The translations under genes were made by a program, and so were the position numbers. A model generated the notes under the pieces. It had not been told where the DNA came from, did not search any database, and saw nothing but the letters and a program-made list of their open reading frames with translations. Of a DNA stretch of 64,000 nt, positions 21,756 to 32,200 are shown piece after piece. Origin of the DNA: Lathyrus oleraceus (lineage: Eukaryota; Streptophyta; Magnoliopsida; Fabales; Fabaceae); contig NC_066584.1 in the NCBI RefSeq assembly GCF_024323335.1, forward strand, positions 236,759,494-236,823,493, read 5' to 3'. The stretch's first letter is position 1. The number at the start of each line of letters is the position of its first letter.

Positions 21756-23529
21756 CGCCGAGGATGAAATGAATGAGTGCCGGTTAGTGAGCGACTATTC
21801 ATTTATGCCCCAGGGAAGTACAGGAGACAGCCAACTGGAAGTCAATTTAGGATTGATCCAAAAGGCAGACTGAAACAAGACTGATCCTAATGAGGAAAGA
21901 ACTCAATAGGGAAAACCCATCCCGTTAAGGAGGGAACGGAAGCAACCGTCATCCACGAGGATGTATCTCAGTGGGGAAATGGCAGGAAAGGATAGACACT
22001 TTCTGCTTAAGGGGTTGGCTCTACATGGAGAGATCAGACACACCCGACTCTGCTAGGAAAATCTACTGGGGAGATTTGTATTGCCAAATAGCAGGAGGCA
22101 ATCATCAACAGATACACGGCAACAGCTGCAACATGAGTACCTGAATGTTATGATTATGCATGTATGCATTCTACCTAAAATGCATGATGAATGCTGACAA
22201 ACAGACATGCTCAAACCACAGGTCCGGGAATCAATCATCCGGAGAGAAAACCAAAGTCACCAGAGAGCCAAGAAAATCCACTGGAGACTGGGACAATAGG
22301 GAACAGTCATCATCCTGCAGGGGAGGAAGGCCACCAAAGGCTTCCGGAGGGATCGTCGGTCACAACCGGAGAGAAGAGTTCAACATACAAGCGGATGCGC
22401 CACAACAACTTGTGCTAGAGATACCAAGAAGCAATCAGATCTCTGATGAAGATAGATAGGCATTGAGAAAGCTTTTCATGCCAATAACTCCGTTGGGGAA
22501 TCTATCTGAGGGACATGATGGAGTACTGGGATGTCAATTTGCAAAATACTGAATCTTCCAAGAAAAGCACCCATGCTGGGGAGAGATGAAGACTGCTCTG
22601 CTGGAGAGGCGAAAGTTGAAGTCTTCGGTAAACACTCTACTAGGGGAGCTGCCCCACAATAATGTCCGAAACAGCAAACTTGCTGGGGATGCCCCACGAT
22701 AAGGCTCAAACAACACTCTACTGGGGATGCCCCACAATAGAGCTAACAGGGATTTGGAGGAAGAATATGTACTGCCGGGAACATGAAGATGAACAACTTC
22801 AAACGACACTGCATCGGGCAAATTCACTGAGGAGAGACCATACGAGGTTTTGCAGGACAAAGATACAGTCATGCTCGAGATACAAACAATTGTCTTACCT
22901 GTTGGTGATCATACCACCCCCGGGAGAGCACTGCGGATCTCCTAAGTATCCTTCCATCATCGTGAATGTTCACTTTGTTTAAGAACAATTTTTTGAAAAA
23001 TTTGTGTATTTTGAAAACAATGATACTTTATCAATTAAAACATGCAAAACGTTTGTTGAGTTGAAACAAATAAGAGTGCAAATAATTGGATGAAAAGCTC
23101 AAATTGATGTGATGGAATGGTAGTCTGCAAAGGGCGAGACTCCATAGATCTGTACAAGTTTGAAATCGGTGATATATATTGGAGAGGGCTACATTGAACA
23201 TAATGACCTTTCCTCTACCATTCTGAATTTTCGATGTATTCAAAGCTTCGGTCAACGATGCATCGAGAATCCCTGACGGATGACAGATACAGAGCACAGT
23301 CTTGTCAAGATGCAGTTACTTGCCAAATCCCTAATTTTTGCCTAGATTGCCCCAGTGTGAGGTGATCAATCTAGCGGGATGCAGATTCCTTTTTTTTTTT
23401 CAATGTCTCTAACTTTTGCCTGGATCGCCCTTTCGGGTTTTCAATCCACCGAGACGCTCCTTTTTGCCTAAGTCGCCCTTTGGGGTGTTCGACTTAGCGA
23501 GCTTTTACTTTTTTTTTTGTTTTGTTTTA

Positions 23530-23820
23530 GGCGAAGTATTTCTTGACTGCATCGGAATTCACAGGATGAGTGAACTTCTCCATCCATTGTTGTAAGTGTC
23601 AGGGCACCGCCTGAAAAGGCTCTCTTGACATCATATGGACGTTCATAGTTTGGAGTTCACTTGCCCCTGGAATCGGGCACGAAAGTCAAGACTTTCTTGA
23701 GCACAAGGTCACCTTCTCGGAACACACGAGGCTTGACCTTCTTGTTGAATGCTTTTTCACTCTCTGCTGATATGACTGACCATGACACATGGCAGTTGAT
23801 CTCTTTCTTTCGATCGGATT
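23530..23820 (-). pseudogene. Element C integrase C-terminus remnant
   Basis: Reads ...TAMCHGQSYQQR, shifts frame, then KVKPRVFREGDLVLKKVL, a TGA where Trp is usual (after PDSRGK), TPNYERPYDVKRAFSGGALT and LTTMDGE, then another frameshift before the terminal DAVKKYFA-like end. The V-EGDLVLKK...GPY pattern is the last module of Ty3-gypsy integrase. The integrase core, RT and RNase H expected before it are deleted; an A-rich stretch (plus-strand T/C-rich, 23855-23950) marks the deletion junction. Confidence 0.75.
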
Positions 23821-23937
23821 CAGCATCAGTCAACTAGGGACTTTGAGGGTGCTATTTTTCCTTTGTTTTTTTTCTTTCTTTTTCTTTCTTTTGATTTCTT
23901 TTGATTTTGCACCCTCCTCTTTCTTTTTCTTTTTTTT

Positions 23938-24137
23938 TCATTCATTTTTTTTGATGCCCCAGTTGGCTGTTCTGCTGATTCTCGAGATGCAGCTGAGTGA
24001 TCTTCTTTTCTTGCTCAAGAAGTCGGGAAATACCGTCAGGAATTCCTTCAACATCATCTTCGTCCGCTTCGAATACAGGGAATTCAAAATTGGGAGATGA
24101 CGTCCGATCACTATGCTCAATGGGTTTGAGAAACAAC
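23938..24137 (-). pseudogene. Element C pol second exon, start only
   Basis: Follows the intron: KPIEHSDRTSSPNFEFPVFE then EADEDD...ISRLLEQE. The same block opens the second exon in element D (58262 down), where it leads into RT. In C it stops after about 60 codons at the large internal deletion. Confidence 0.75.
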
Positions 24138-24412
24138 CTGCATAAAAATTTTGAGTATAAAAAGCACTTTGAAAATCAAACAAGACAATCGTTATGCAGA
24201 TGAAAAGATTGCTTTTATTCTTGTTTTTAGGGTTTTTTTGTGATCACCAATTTCATGTAAAAAACGAAAAGGGAAAACAAATGGAAAACAAATGTTCAAA
24301 CATGAATTTATTTGAATGAAAATATCATTGCACAAAATGTTGCCAACAATGCCATCACTTCTCCTTTTGGCATGGGAGAAGGGTTTTTAAACAAAGTGAT
24401 TATTACAAAGAC
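24138..24412 (-). other. Element C intron (275 bp) between protease and RT exons
   Basis: Minus-strand GT at 24412-24411 after CATAA and AG at 24139-24138 before GTTGTTTCTC, ending TTTTTATGCAG. Splicing AA|G keeps the frame into the second exon, exactly as in element D (58263-58519). Ogre is known to be partially spliced at this place. The intron is AT-rich with stops in all frames of the element's strand. Confidence 0.75.
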
Positions 24413-24563
24413 TTATGAACAAATGTAGGAACGCCCACAGTGACCCAATTGTGATAGATCCCACCAGGGATGACAACGGTCAGTATTCTTTGCATCAGCA
24501 GCTTCTGTTTTCTGAACAACCCTTCTGAAGAAAAAGTCGGCGCCAACCCAGGACTTGTTATCT
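24413..24563 (-). pseudogene. Element C protease C-terminal remnant
   Basis: Residues EDNKSWVGADFF correspond to SDNKNRVGLGFQ of element D's protease exon, and a shifted frame ends NWVTVGVPTFVHK, matching NWTVVDIPVIMHRSK in D before the intron. The catalytic DTG part is deleted. The fragment overlaps the end of the gag frame in another frame, showing where the deletion joined gag to protease. Confidence 0.65.
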
Positions 24564-25400
24564 TCAAGCTTGATTAACACGGGGACCCAAGTCTTCAAAG
24601 TTCAAAATACCTGACCTTACGAGGTCTTGAACCTTCATCTTCAACTGAAAGCAACTATCCACATCATGACCAGGAGCACCCGAATGATACACACAATGCT
24701 GTTCAGGCCTATACCACCACCGAGGGTTGACAGGTATGGGCGGCGGGTCTCTGGGAGTAATCAAGTTCCGCTCTAATAGAGAGGGATACAATTCGGCGTA
24801 GGACATGGGGATTGGATCAAAAATGATCTTCTTCCTCCCATTACTTGTACCAGCTTGATTACCATTGTGAGGCTGAGAAGCCTGCTGCTGAGGACGATGT
24901 TGTGGACGCTGATGCTGCTGAGCCGACCTTCTCTGCTGTTGTTGAGGTTGAGTTGCTGAAATAGTCACACCAACAGCCTGACGATACTGTCCTCTTTTCA
25001 CACTCCTCCGTCGGTGCACAACATTTGTTTCAATCTCTCCCCTTTTGGGTGCCCCAGAGTATGTCTTCTTAGTACTCGAGGAACTTGAAGAGCCAGGATG
25101 GCGAACCGGAGCGCGGGTTGCTCTGACATTAACAGTCTCTGCGGCAAGAGGCTGTTCACTGATTCTGATCCCCTTCAATTCATCTCCCACGACATGATCA
25201 TTGACGAGAATAGTGACAACAGCATTCTCATGAACGGGTACATCCACTGGTGAAGCACGATGGACTAGTGGAATCACGGCTTCCAGTCTCTGGGCTAAGG
25301 CACGCAGCTCCTCTTGCCCCTGAACAACTCCTTGCATCTTTGTCATGAACTGGGCCATGTTTGCCCTCATCTCAGCCAACTCAGTCTGAACCTGATCCAT
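24564..25400 (-). CDS. Element C truncated gag, capsid core deleted
   Basis: Start taken at MDQVQTELAEMRANMAQF (ATG 25398-25400); the frame is open to 25505 but upstream residues look like leader. N-terminus is a coiled coil as in Ogre gag (compare element E 63423 on, with KDLQAQNAQFQEM...GQEEL). The middle capsid part seen in E (FKVPAFTKYDG) is missing; instead there is a Ser-rich stretch, a basic RRRSVKRGQYR region, a Gln-rich stretch (about residues 150-185) and then the Ogre C-terminal block PMSYAELYPSLL and zinc-knuckle-like CVYHSGAPGHDVDSC (C-X2-H-X5-H-X4-C). The remaining 278 codons have no stop. Whether the protein has any role is unknown. Confidence 0.75.
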   Translation of the reverse strand: MDQVQTELAEMRANMAQFMTKMQGVVQGQEELRALAQRLEAVIPLVHRASPVDVPVHENAVVTILVNDHVVGDELKGIRISEQPLAAETVNVRATRAPVRHPGSSSSSSTKKTYSGAPKRGEIETNVVHRRRSVKRGQYRQAVGVTISATQPQQQQRRSAQQHQRPQHRPQQQASQPHNGNQAGTSNGRKKIIFDPIPMSYAELYPSLLERNLITPRDPPPIPVNPRWWYRPEQHCVYHSGAPGHDVDSCFQLKMKVQDLVRSGILNFEDLGPRVNQA

Positions 25401-25505
25401 ACTTCTCTGATGGTTGAGTCTGGTCGCGGTGCGGACGGTGATCAACAATCCTGTCTCAGTCGGGAACCAAAGCGAGGAGTCTTTCCAAACATGTCTGCAA
25501 TGCAA

Positions 25506-26507
25506 GGATGTGTATGATATGCATGATGCGGATGCGGATGCTATTTTAATATGAATGATCCTGATAAAGGATATGCGTATGCGAGTTAACTTTTTTTTTC
25601 TTTTTTTTATGCATTATTTTTTTTTTTGAAAATAAACATGCTATGATGCAAATGATGCAACATGACTGGTCAGGCTGTGCGTCTCAAGGCACCGGGTCAA
25701 AGCTTCGGCTTGAACTCTGATCACAAACATCTGAAACCCAAAGTCAATCTGATCAACTGGCATCTGAAACCAATCTGAGGAACCAAGTCACCATAAATCC
25801 GACTTGGGGAGTTCCGAAATAAACGAAACTGGAGATTACATCACTATCATCACAGGAACATCCATTGAACGGATGACAGCCAGCTCCTCTGAACAGGTAC
25901 TTTCAAATTCAACCCGGGGATCTGAAATAAACGGAACCCGCTGATAAACCACGGACAGAACTCCGGCGTCCCAGAAATAAATGTCCATAATTCACAGTCA
26001 CCATCTGTACCGAGAGTCACCAACTGTACCTGTTAAAATGATCAATCCCCCCCACTCACGGGTGTCATCTAGGCCAGGGTAAGGTCGAGAGAAACGCAGC
26101 ATAAATAACCTTTCGCAGAATATCATCCTGTGCACACCCGATGTATGCACCGATAATATCCCACCAGGGTCTGAACTGCTCGTGATATCAATGTTCCGCT
26201 AAGTGGCGTACACCACCCGCTTCCCATGAATCACTCTATTCCTAGGTTTCCTAGATTTCACTCATAGCCTGGGTATTGGGCCTTTTACCTCGAGTAACTC
26301 CCACCCCAAACAGAGAAACACAGCCAGATGAACAGATGAATATGAATGAATGCAAACATTAATGCAAATAATAAATGCAAACAGTAAATGCAAATATATA
26401 CAAAGAATGCAATAAAACAGCATAAAGCAACCAAAGCCCTAACCTAGAGAGCGCTAGGAGAGACTCGCTTAGGGAAGATGGACCAGCACAGGTCAACTTC
26501 TCTTATT
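25506..26507 (-). other. Element C 5' leader; ORF1 absent
   Basis: About 1 kb between PBS and gag. No trace of the ORF1 seen in element E. T-rich runs at 25590-25630 (plus strand) and four ATGCAAA copies at 26352-26398 are the only evident patterns. Confidence 0.6.
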
Positions 26508-26525
26508 TCCCCAGCAGAGTCGCCA
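26508..26525 (-). other. Element C primer-binding site
   Basis: Minus strand TGGCGACTCTGCTGGGGA, two bases inside the 5' LTR (26528). The same sequence is found in element E (61377-61394). Ogre PBS has been described as complementary to an Arg tRNA (from memory). Confidence 0.92.
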
Positions 26526-27433
26526 GCTGTCGCATCGCGCGAAAAACCGGCGGGAAAAGAAAGAACAACAGAGCCGCCACCGTGCGTTATTTATCCCAAA
26601 AGAGGGAAAGGAAACGCTCAGAGTAAACCTGGGAAAGAACATGGTCTTGCGACCAAAGAGAATGGGTTCGAGAGTCGGTTATGCGAAGGGAAGGTATTAG
26701 CACCCCTACGCATCCGTAGTACTCTACGGGATCCACGCACAATAGAAAGGAAATTGGTTGCTAAAACACTGCTCAAACTCACACACACTGGCTGAAAGAG
26801 ACACAAGAAAACAAACAAGACGGACTCGGCAGGATATCGCATCCTAGGCCTACTTAGTCTATCAGGCATAAACATCAGAGTCGAAGTAGTTCGGACTGGG
26901 GAAACGACACATGCTCGCTAGGATATCGCATCCTATGCATACGTATCTTCTCGGACGAGAGAAGAATCAGAGCATTCGTAGCTCGGCTAACACGCACACA
27001 AACAAACACAGGCAAAGGCAAACGTGGAGCCCGAATGCCAATCACTGGACTTACATCAGCATCCGAACCAAACACACGCACACTGGAACCTAACTGCCAC
27101 TCGATGGACTTACATCAGCTTCCAAGCACACAACAACACAACAAGTTGATAGGGAGTCGGGGACTCGAGCCTATAACTGTCAAACAACACACGCAAAAAA
27201 GAAAAAGGGCGCCCGGAGAGATCAGCTCAATCTCCTGCCTACATACTTCATCTGGTATGAAGATCAGGGCGATGTAGTTCCCCTACAGAGGGATAAAGGA
27301 CTAGCCTAACCAGATAACAGAGGGAGACACAACTCTAGGGAGACTACGACTCGAACCTAGATGTTGTCATGCAAAATCAACCCTAAGTTATGGTTTCTAG
27401 CTAAATGGCACAAGGGCCAACCTATCCTAAGCA

Positions 27434-27622
27434 TGGCTCACACAGGAAGCAAGCCACACACATACTTAACTTGCACAGGAAGCAAGCCAAGCAAAACCTA
27501 CTTGCACAGGAAGCAAGTCTAAACTGATCCTAACTTGCACAGGAAGCAAGTCAAAACAATCCTATCTTGCACAGGAAGCAAGTCAAACAAATCCTAACTT
27601 GCACGGGAAGCAAGTCAAACAA
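27434..27622. repeat. ACTTGC...GCAAGT hairpin array, C 5' LTR
   Basis: Same array as at 13652-13840 with the same number of units. Confidence 0.9.
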
Positions 27623-29117
27623 TCCTACAAGCACAGATAGCACACACTATACACAAGCAAGTGGCTCACACAAGGGTTAGGCACTGAGGCCAACTGGAAT
27701 AGGGTCAAAGGTTGCTCTTAACCTTGCCATTGAGAGGCTAAGGTGAAGCAGATGAAAGGTGAGTGAAGATAAGACTTCACAGCTCTTATCCCTGGCCAGG
27801 GAGAGCTTAAGACAAGAATGTGTGGGTTCAGAAAGTGGGAACCCTTCTACACATTTGAAACTGACTCAACTGTACAATTGTACAAGATCTTGGGTTTGTA
27901 TCTGCAATGCATCAACACAGTGGTGTGAGCAAAGCAGATGACACACTGAATAGTGGGGGATAGATTGCATATCCCTACCTTCCACCAATTGCCTCTTCAC
28001 TTAGGAGGACTTTGACTCTATGCAAGGATAAAATTAAACATCCACAAACATTGCCTCTTAAGGAGGACTTCAGACAGTTGCCTGGCCAGGTAACAGGCCA
28101 GGTCTTCCAGACTACATGAAGAAAAAGAGACATACCTCAATGCAAATTGCTTATACAAGCAAAGCAAAGCAAAAAAGTTCACAAGGAACTAAGCAACTAA
28201 AAGCACCTGAAACAGTCAAGCAGATGTTAGTATGCAAGTTCAAACAAAGCAAAAAGAAACAGACACCAACAGTTAATTAGAGGCACATGGATGTGCAAGG
28301 CACAAGGCTTAGGGCATGTGAGCCAAGCCACCTACAAAACAGACAAGTTAGGCAATGATATTTGAGCAAACTCAATCAAAAAGAAATGGTCTCATTGGTC
28401 ATTTGGTGTTCCACCTGAAAACACAAGCTCAAAGGTGAATAACAGGACCTCTAGGACAAGCCTAGGGTCAAAAATGAATGAGAAAGTCAAAACAGCAAGG
28501 GGTATCCAATCAAAGTCAAGTTTAAACATTCAAGAAACACAACCAATTGGGTTCACATTCATATCAAACATCATCATCATTTCATGAACAAATTAGGTCA
28601 AGGTATAGCAAACAGAAGCTCATAGAAGTCAACAGCAAGACTTGCATCAAAAGCAATCTTAAACATTTCCAAAAATCACCAAATACATCATGATCAATCC
28701 TAACACATAGCATGGTAAGCATGTCAAATTTCATCCCATTTGGACAAGTTTAGGAGGTCAAAAACATTTAATCGGGACTTTGTCAAAATTAAATCGAGCA
28801 TTGTGTGGAAAATTACCCTAAGTGTCTAAGGGGACATGTTCCTACCCTAAATTGATTTCACACAAAAAATCCTAGGTCTGAAAGATCAAAATAACCACAT
28901 GAAACGCACAAGACGACATTTAATCGATAGAACTCATAAAATCGGGATAAATTCACAAAATGGCCTAAAAAGTCAACAAAGTCAAACATTCATATTTTTT
29001 TTGTCATTTTTTCATGTTCACATATTTATTTCATGTTAAGTAAAATAAAAATCAAGAATAAAAATCAAAATGGAAATTTAAAAGAAAACATAAAAAATGC
29101 ATTTTTTAAAATGTAAA

Positions 29118-29208
29118 AATCACCAATGGGGGAGGTAGGATTCGAACCCCTCCCCCTGATAATTCAAATCAGCGCGCCCACCACTGGGCTATGTGTCACT
29201 TGGTGATT
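29118..29208 (-). ncRNA. tRNA-like fold with A and B boxes, C 5' LTR
   Basis: Identical to the copy at 15336-15426: A box, B box, anticodon-like stem-loop with GAA and the flanking 9-bp inverted repeat are all intact. Confidence 0.6.
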
Positions 29209-32200
29209 CATTTTCGCTTCCAGTCAAAACAAAACAAGCAATATTTTTAAATTTAAAATTCGCGCGCCCTGGCTTCATCTTCTTCCCCAAACTCATACGA
29301 AAACATATTTTTTCAAACTTCAACACCATGTATCTTCCTCTACAGTGCACGAAATTAAATGAAACAAAACCAAAATTCATCTACTTCATGTGCTTAACAC
29401 AACCATGGCCATGAAATTCAAAATGGTGCACTGTGCATAGAGATATATCATGATGAACACAGAAACCCTAACATCTAGCAGCAAAACTCAAAATCACACA
29501 CAGGCAAAATTGGATGAAAATAGACATTCAGTCATGTTCAGGGGGTTGAATATAGCATTTCTCATTCACACATCAAGACATGAAAATCATTCTATCAAGC
29601 ATTTCGAAGGCAAATTGCTAACCTGAACAGGGCAATGTTGAATGTGATGCTGGAGATGCTTTCAATGCTTGACAGGTATCCAAATAGCTTCAAAGGGTCC
29701 AAGGCAAGCTGTTTGACACCTTACTTGAACTTGAATCAAGCCGGAAATGAAGACGGCCACTGAACTGGTTTTGCTTGATTTTTGAGAATGGTGATGTTTT
29801 TGATTTTCAACCAGTGAGCAATGGAGGTTTGAGACAGCTTCAATATACCCTATGGACCATGACAAACTAATTTGCTAAGCTTGGAATGGCCTGAGAGTGA
29901 AAGTAGCTTTGAAAATGCAAATTTGACACAATGTGACAAGTTGAAAAGTGATTTTGAGTTCTTGATGTTTTCTGCAGGTTTTGAGGCTTTGGACATTTGC
30001 TATGTGATATTTGAGATGTGTTTGCAATGCTCTTTTGATCAACAAATGCTTAGAACAAGAGCTGTCATGTTTTGGCTATTTTGTGGCTTTTTGAATGAAA
30101 TGTGAAAATGAGATTAGAGGCTCTTTTGCTGGTTTTTTATGACAGCAAATGAGGTTTAGGTATTGTGTCAAGCAAGGCCAGGCATTTGTTCCTTTGGAGA
30201 TTCTTTGGCAGCTCTTTGCAAAAGTGCCAAAGCCAAGTTTTTGAGAATGAAGTTTTGCTGTGATGTGTTGGCTGCAGCTAGTGGTTTCCTATGATGAAAT
30301 GGATAGATTATTGTCTTAAGCAAGGCCAGGTTAGGTTACTTGAGGTTTTTGGAAGCCTTTTGAGAAAATGGCCAAGAGTGAGCATGAATGAATGAGTCAA
30401 GTTCTGTTGTGCAATGTGTTTCAAGGATGCTAGTTGTGTTTCAAATGATAGAAAACATCATGAAAAGCCTGCTGTTGGATGTTGCTTAGTGGTTCTGCAA
30501 TGTTTTGTCACTTTGGGAGTTTGACAGGTTTTGTAAGAATGGCCAAAGTGAAGCTTTTTGTGAATGAGATGAACCAAACTTGCTTGCTGATGTCTTATGG
30601 CTGCCAGTAGTGTTTGTCCTTGGATGAATGGATGGTGAGAATAACAGTGCCAGGGTTTTGCTCTTTGAAGTTTGGACTGGCTTTTTTTCTGAAATGCACA
30701 CACATGAAGCTTGAGAGAGTGTGAAGTTGGTTGTGTTATGCAGCTAGTAGGGTTTGTTCATGACAGAAAAATGATGGAGGATATGGTCAAGCCAGGCTTA
30801 GTTCATTGAGTGTTTGGACAGAAGAATTGGAATATGCAGGATGTGATTTTTTTTTTGAGCATCAGAGAGCCAAAGGTTTCCTGTCTGGTGTGTTGGTTGC
30901 AGCTAGTAATGCTTTGTAATTGACAGAAAAAATGGTGCACAAAAACTACTATGTGTGAGTACAAGGCATGGCCATGGAAGTATGGATGAAAGTGTCCTTT
31001 TGCCTATTTTCAAGCAACTAGGTATGGCCTTTTTCTGTTGGTTATGGCTGCACAATGAGGCTTCAAAATGACAGAAAATGATCTTCCAATTTTCTGTTTT
31101 AAGAGTACAAAGCAAGGTATGGTGGATAGTATGGATAAAGTGTACCTTTGCCAATTTTCAAGCAAGCAAGGAATGGCCATGTGTACTGCATAATTTGACT
31201 TGGCAAACATGTTTTAAATGACTTTTCTGAGCTATTTCAATTGGCCAAATGGTAGAAAAATGTTTATATCAAAAAGTCAACCCTTGGTCAAACTTGCATT
31301 TAAATGAGATAAGTCAAAAAATGCCATTTTGATTGGTGAAGTTTTGGCTTATGAAATTTATATTTTTGGAAAGAGGGGATCAAATGTGACTTGTAGGAAA
31401 AAACCCCACCAAAATTGGCCAAATGGTTTGGGAGATATGGCCTTTTGAAGTTCAAGATTTTCTGAAATCGATTCGATCATAACTTGCCAACCACACATGG
31501 GAATTGAGAGTTCTTGGACTTTTTGGAAATGGGAGAACAAGATCTTCAACTTTCATGTTGGGCAAAAATTCATTTGAGGCTTGTATCATGATGTAAGTTT
31601 GAGGATCGAGACTTTCCATTTTTGGTAAGTTTCAGTTACAGGTCCAGTTTCCATTTTGGGAAATTTCTGATTTGGCTTCAAATTCTTCCATGATGGTGTT
31701 TGACATGATATATGAGGACTATTTGGACATGAATAAACTCTCTCAAACCAAATCCAATCATCAAATCCCTGATTAAATGGACAGTTGACCAACAGTTGAC
31801 TTTTAGGGTTTCTGGCTGTCTGTGCATTGACTGATGATTTCTGACCATCCAATCCTTGACCAAAACACTTTAAATGGATCCCCAAGTCATGTGAACTTGA
31901 TGGACAAACCCTAGGGCCTTGGCTCCTTGAGAAACACCCTTGCTTGCTTGGTTGACTGATCTCCTGATCAGTTTGACCTAATTTCTTGATTGGCTTGCAC
32001 TTGAGGCAAATGAGGCAATGCAATGCTATGCAATGGACCATGATATGCTATGACCTAATATGAAAATGTATGTACAATGATAGGTGCAAATTTGAGGTGC
32101 TACAACATTATCTTTACAATTTAATTTTTGTTTATATATTTTCCAATTATTTTACCCTAATTACGCCCATAGCAAAAGTGCCCCGTGAATGTTTCAAAAG

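Larger units (their letters stand above)
18336..23520 (-). other. Element C 3'UTR, repeat-rich
   Basis: No protein family is recognisable. Three tandem arrays (94, 80 and about 145 bp periods) lie within it, and more than 20 copies of an ACTCTGCTGGGGA-like motif are scattered on the plus strand between 18705 and 22730. The beginning (23340-23520 on the minus strand) has the known Ogre post-pol motifs GCTCGCTAAGTCG and AAAGGGCGA-CCAGGCAAAA. Open frames up to 129 codons in the arrays reflect repeat periodicity. Confidence 0.75.
12746..32104 (-). mobile_element. Element C: 19.4-kb Ogre deletion derivative
   Basis: Two 5577-bp LTRs (12746-18322 and 26528-32104), perfect 5-bp duplication acatt (12741-12745 and 32105-32109), PBS (26508-26525, minus strand) and polypurine tract (18323-18335, minus strand). 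Interior order on the minus strand: 5'UTR, gag lacking its capsid core, the last part of protease, a 275-bp intron, start of the pol second exon, integrase C-terminus, then a repeat-rich 3'UTR of about 5 kb. ORF1, most of protease, RT, both RNase H domains and the integrase core are deleted. Near-identical LTRs show recent movement, which must have used proteins of another Ogre. Confidence 0.92.
26528..32104 (-). repeat. Element C 5' LTR (5577 bp)
   Basis: Plus-strand ends TGTCGCATCGCG and GAGGTGCTACA. Same internal landmarks as the 3' LTR at an offset of 13782: PBS-like box 26571-26581, hairpin array 27434-27622, tRNA-like fold 29118-29208, degenerate 150-bp repeats about 30182-31112. Differences from the 3' LTR are mostly transitions. 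Confidence 0.93.
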
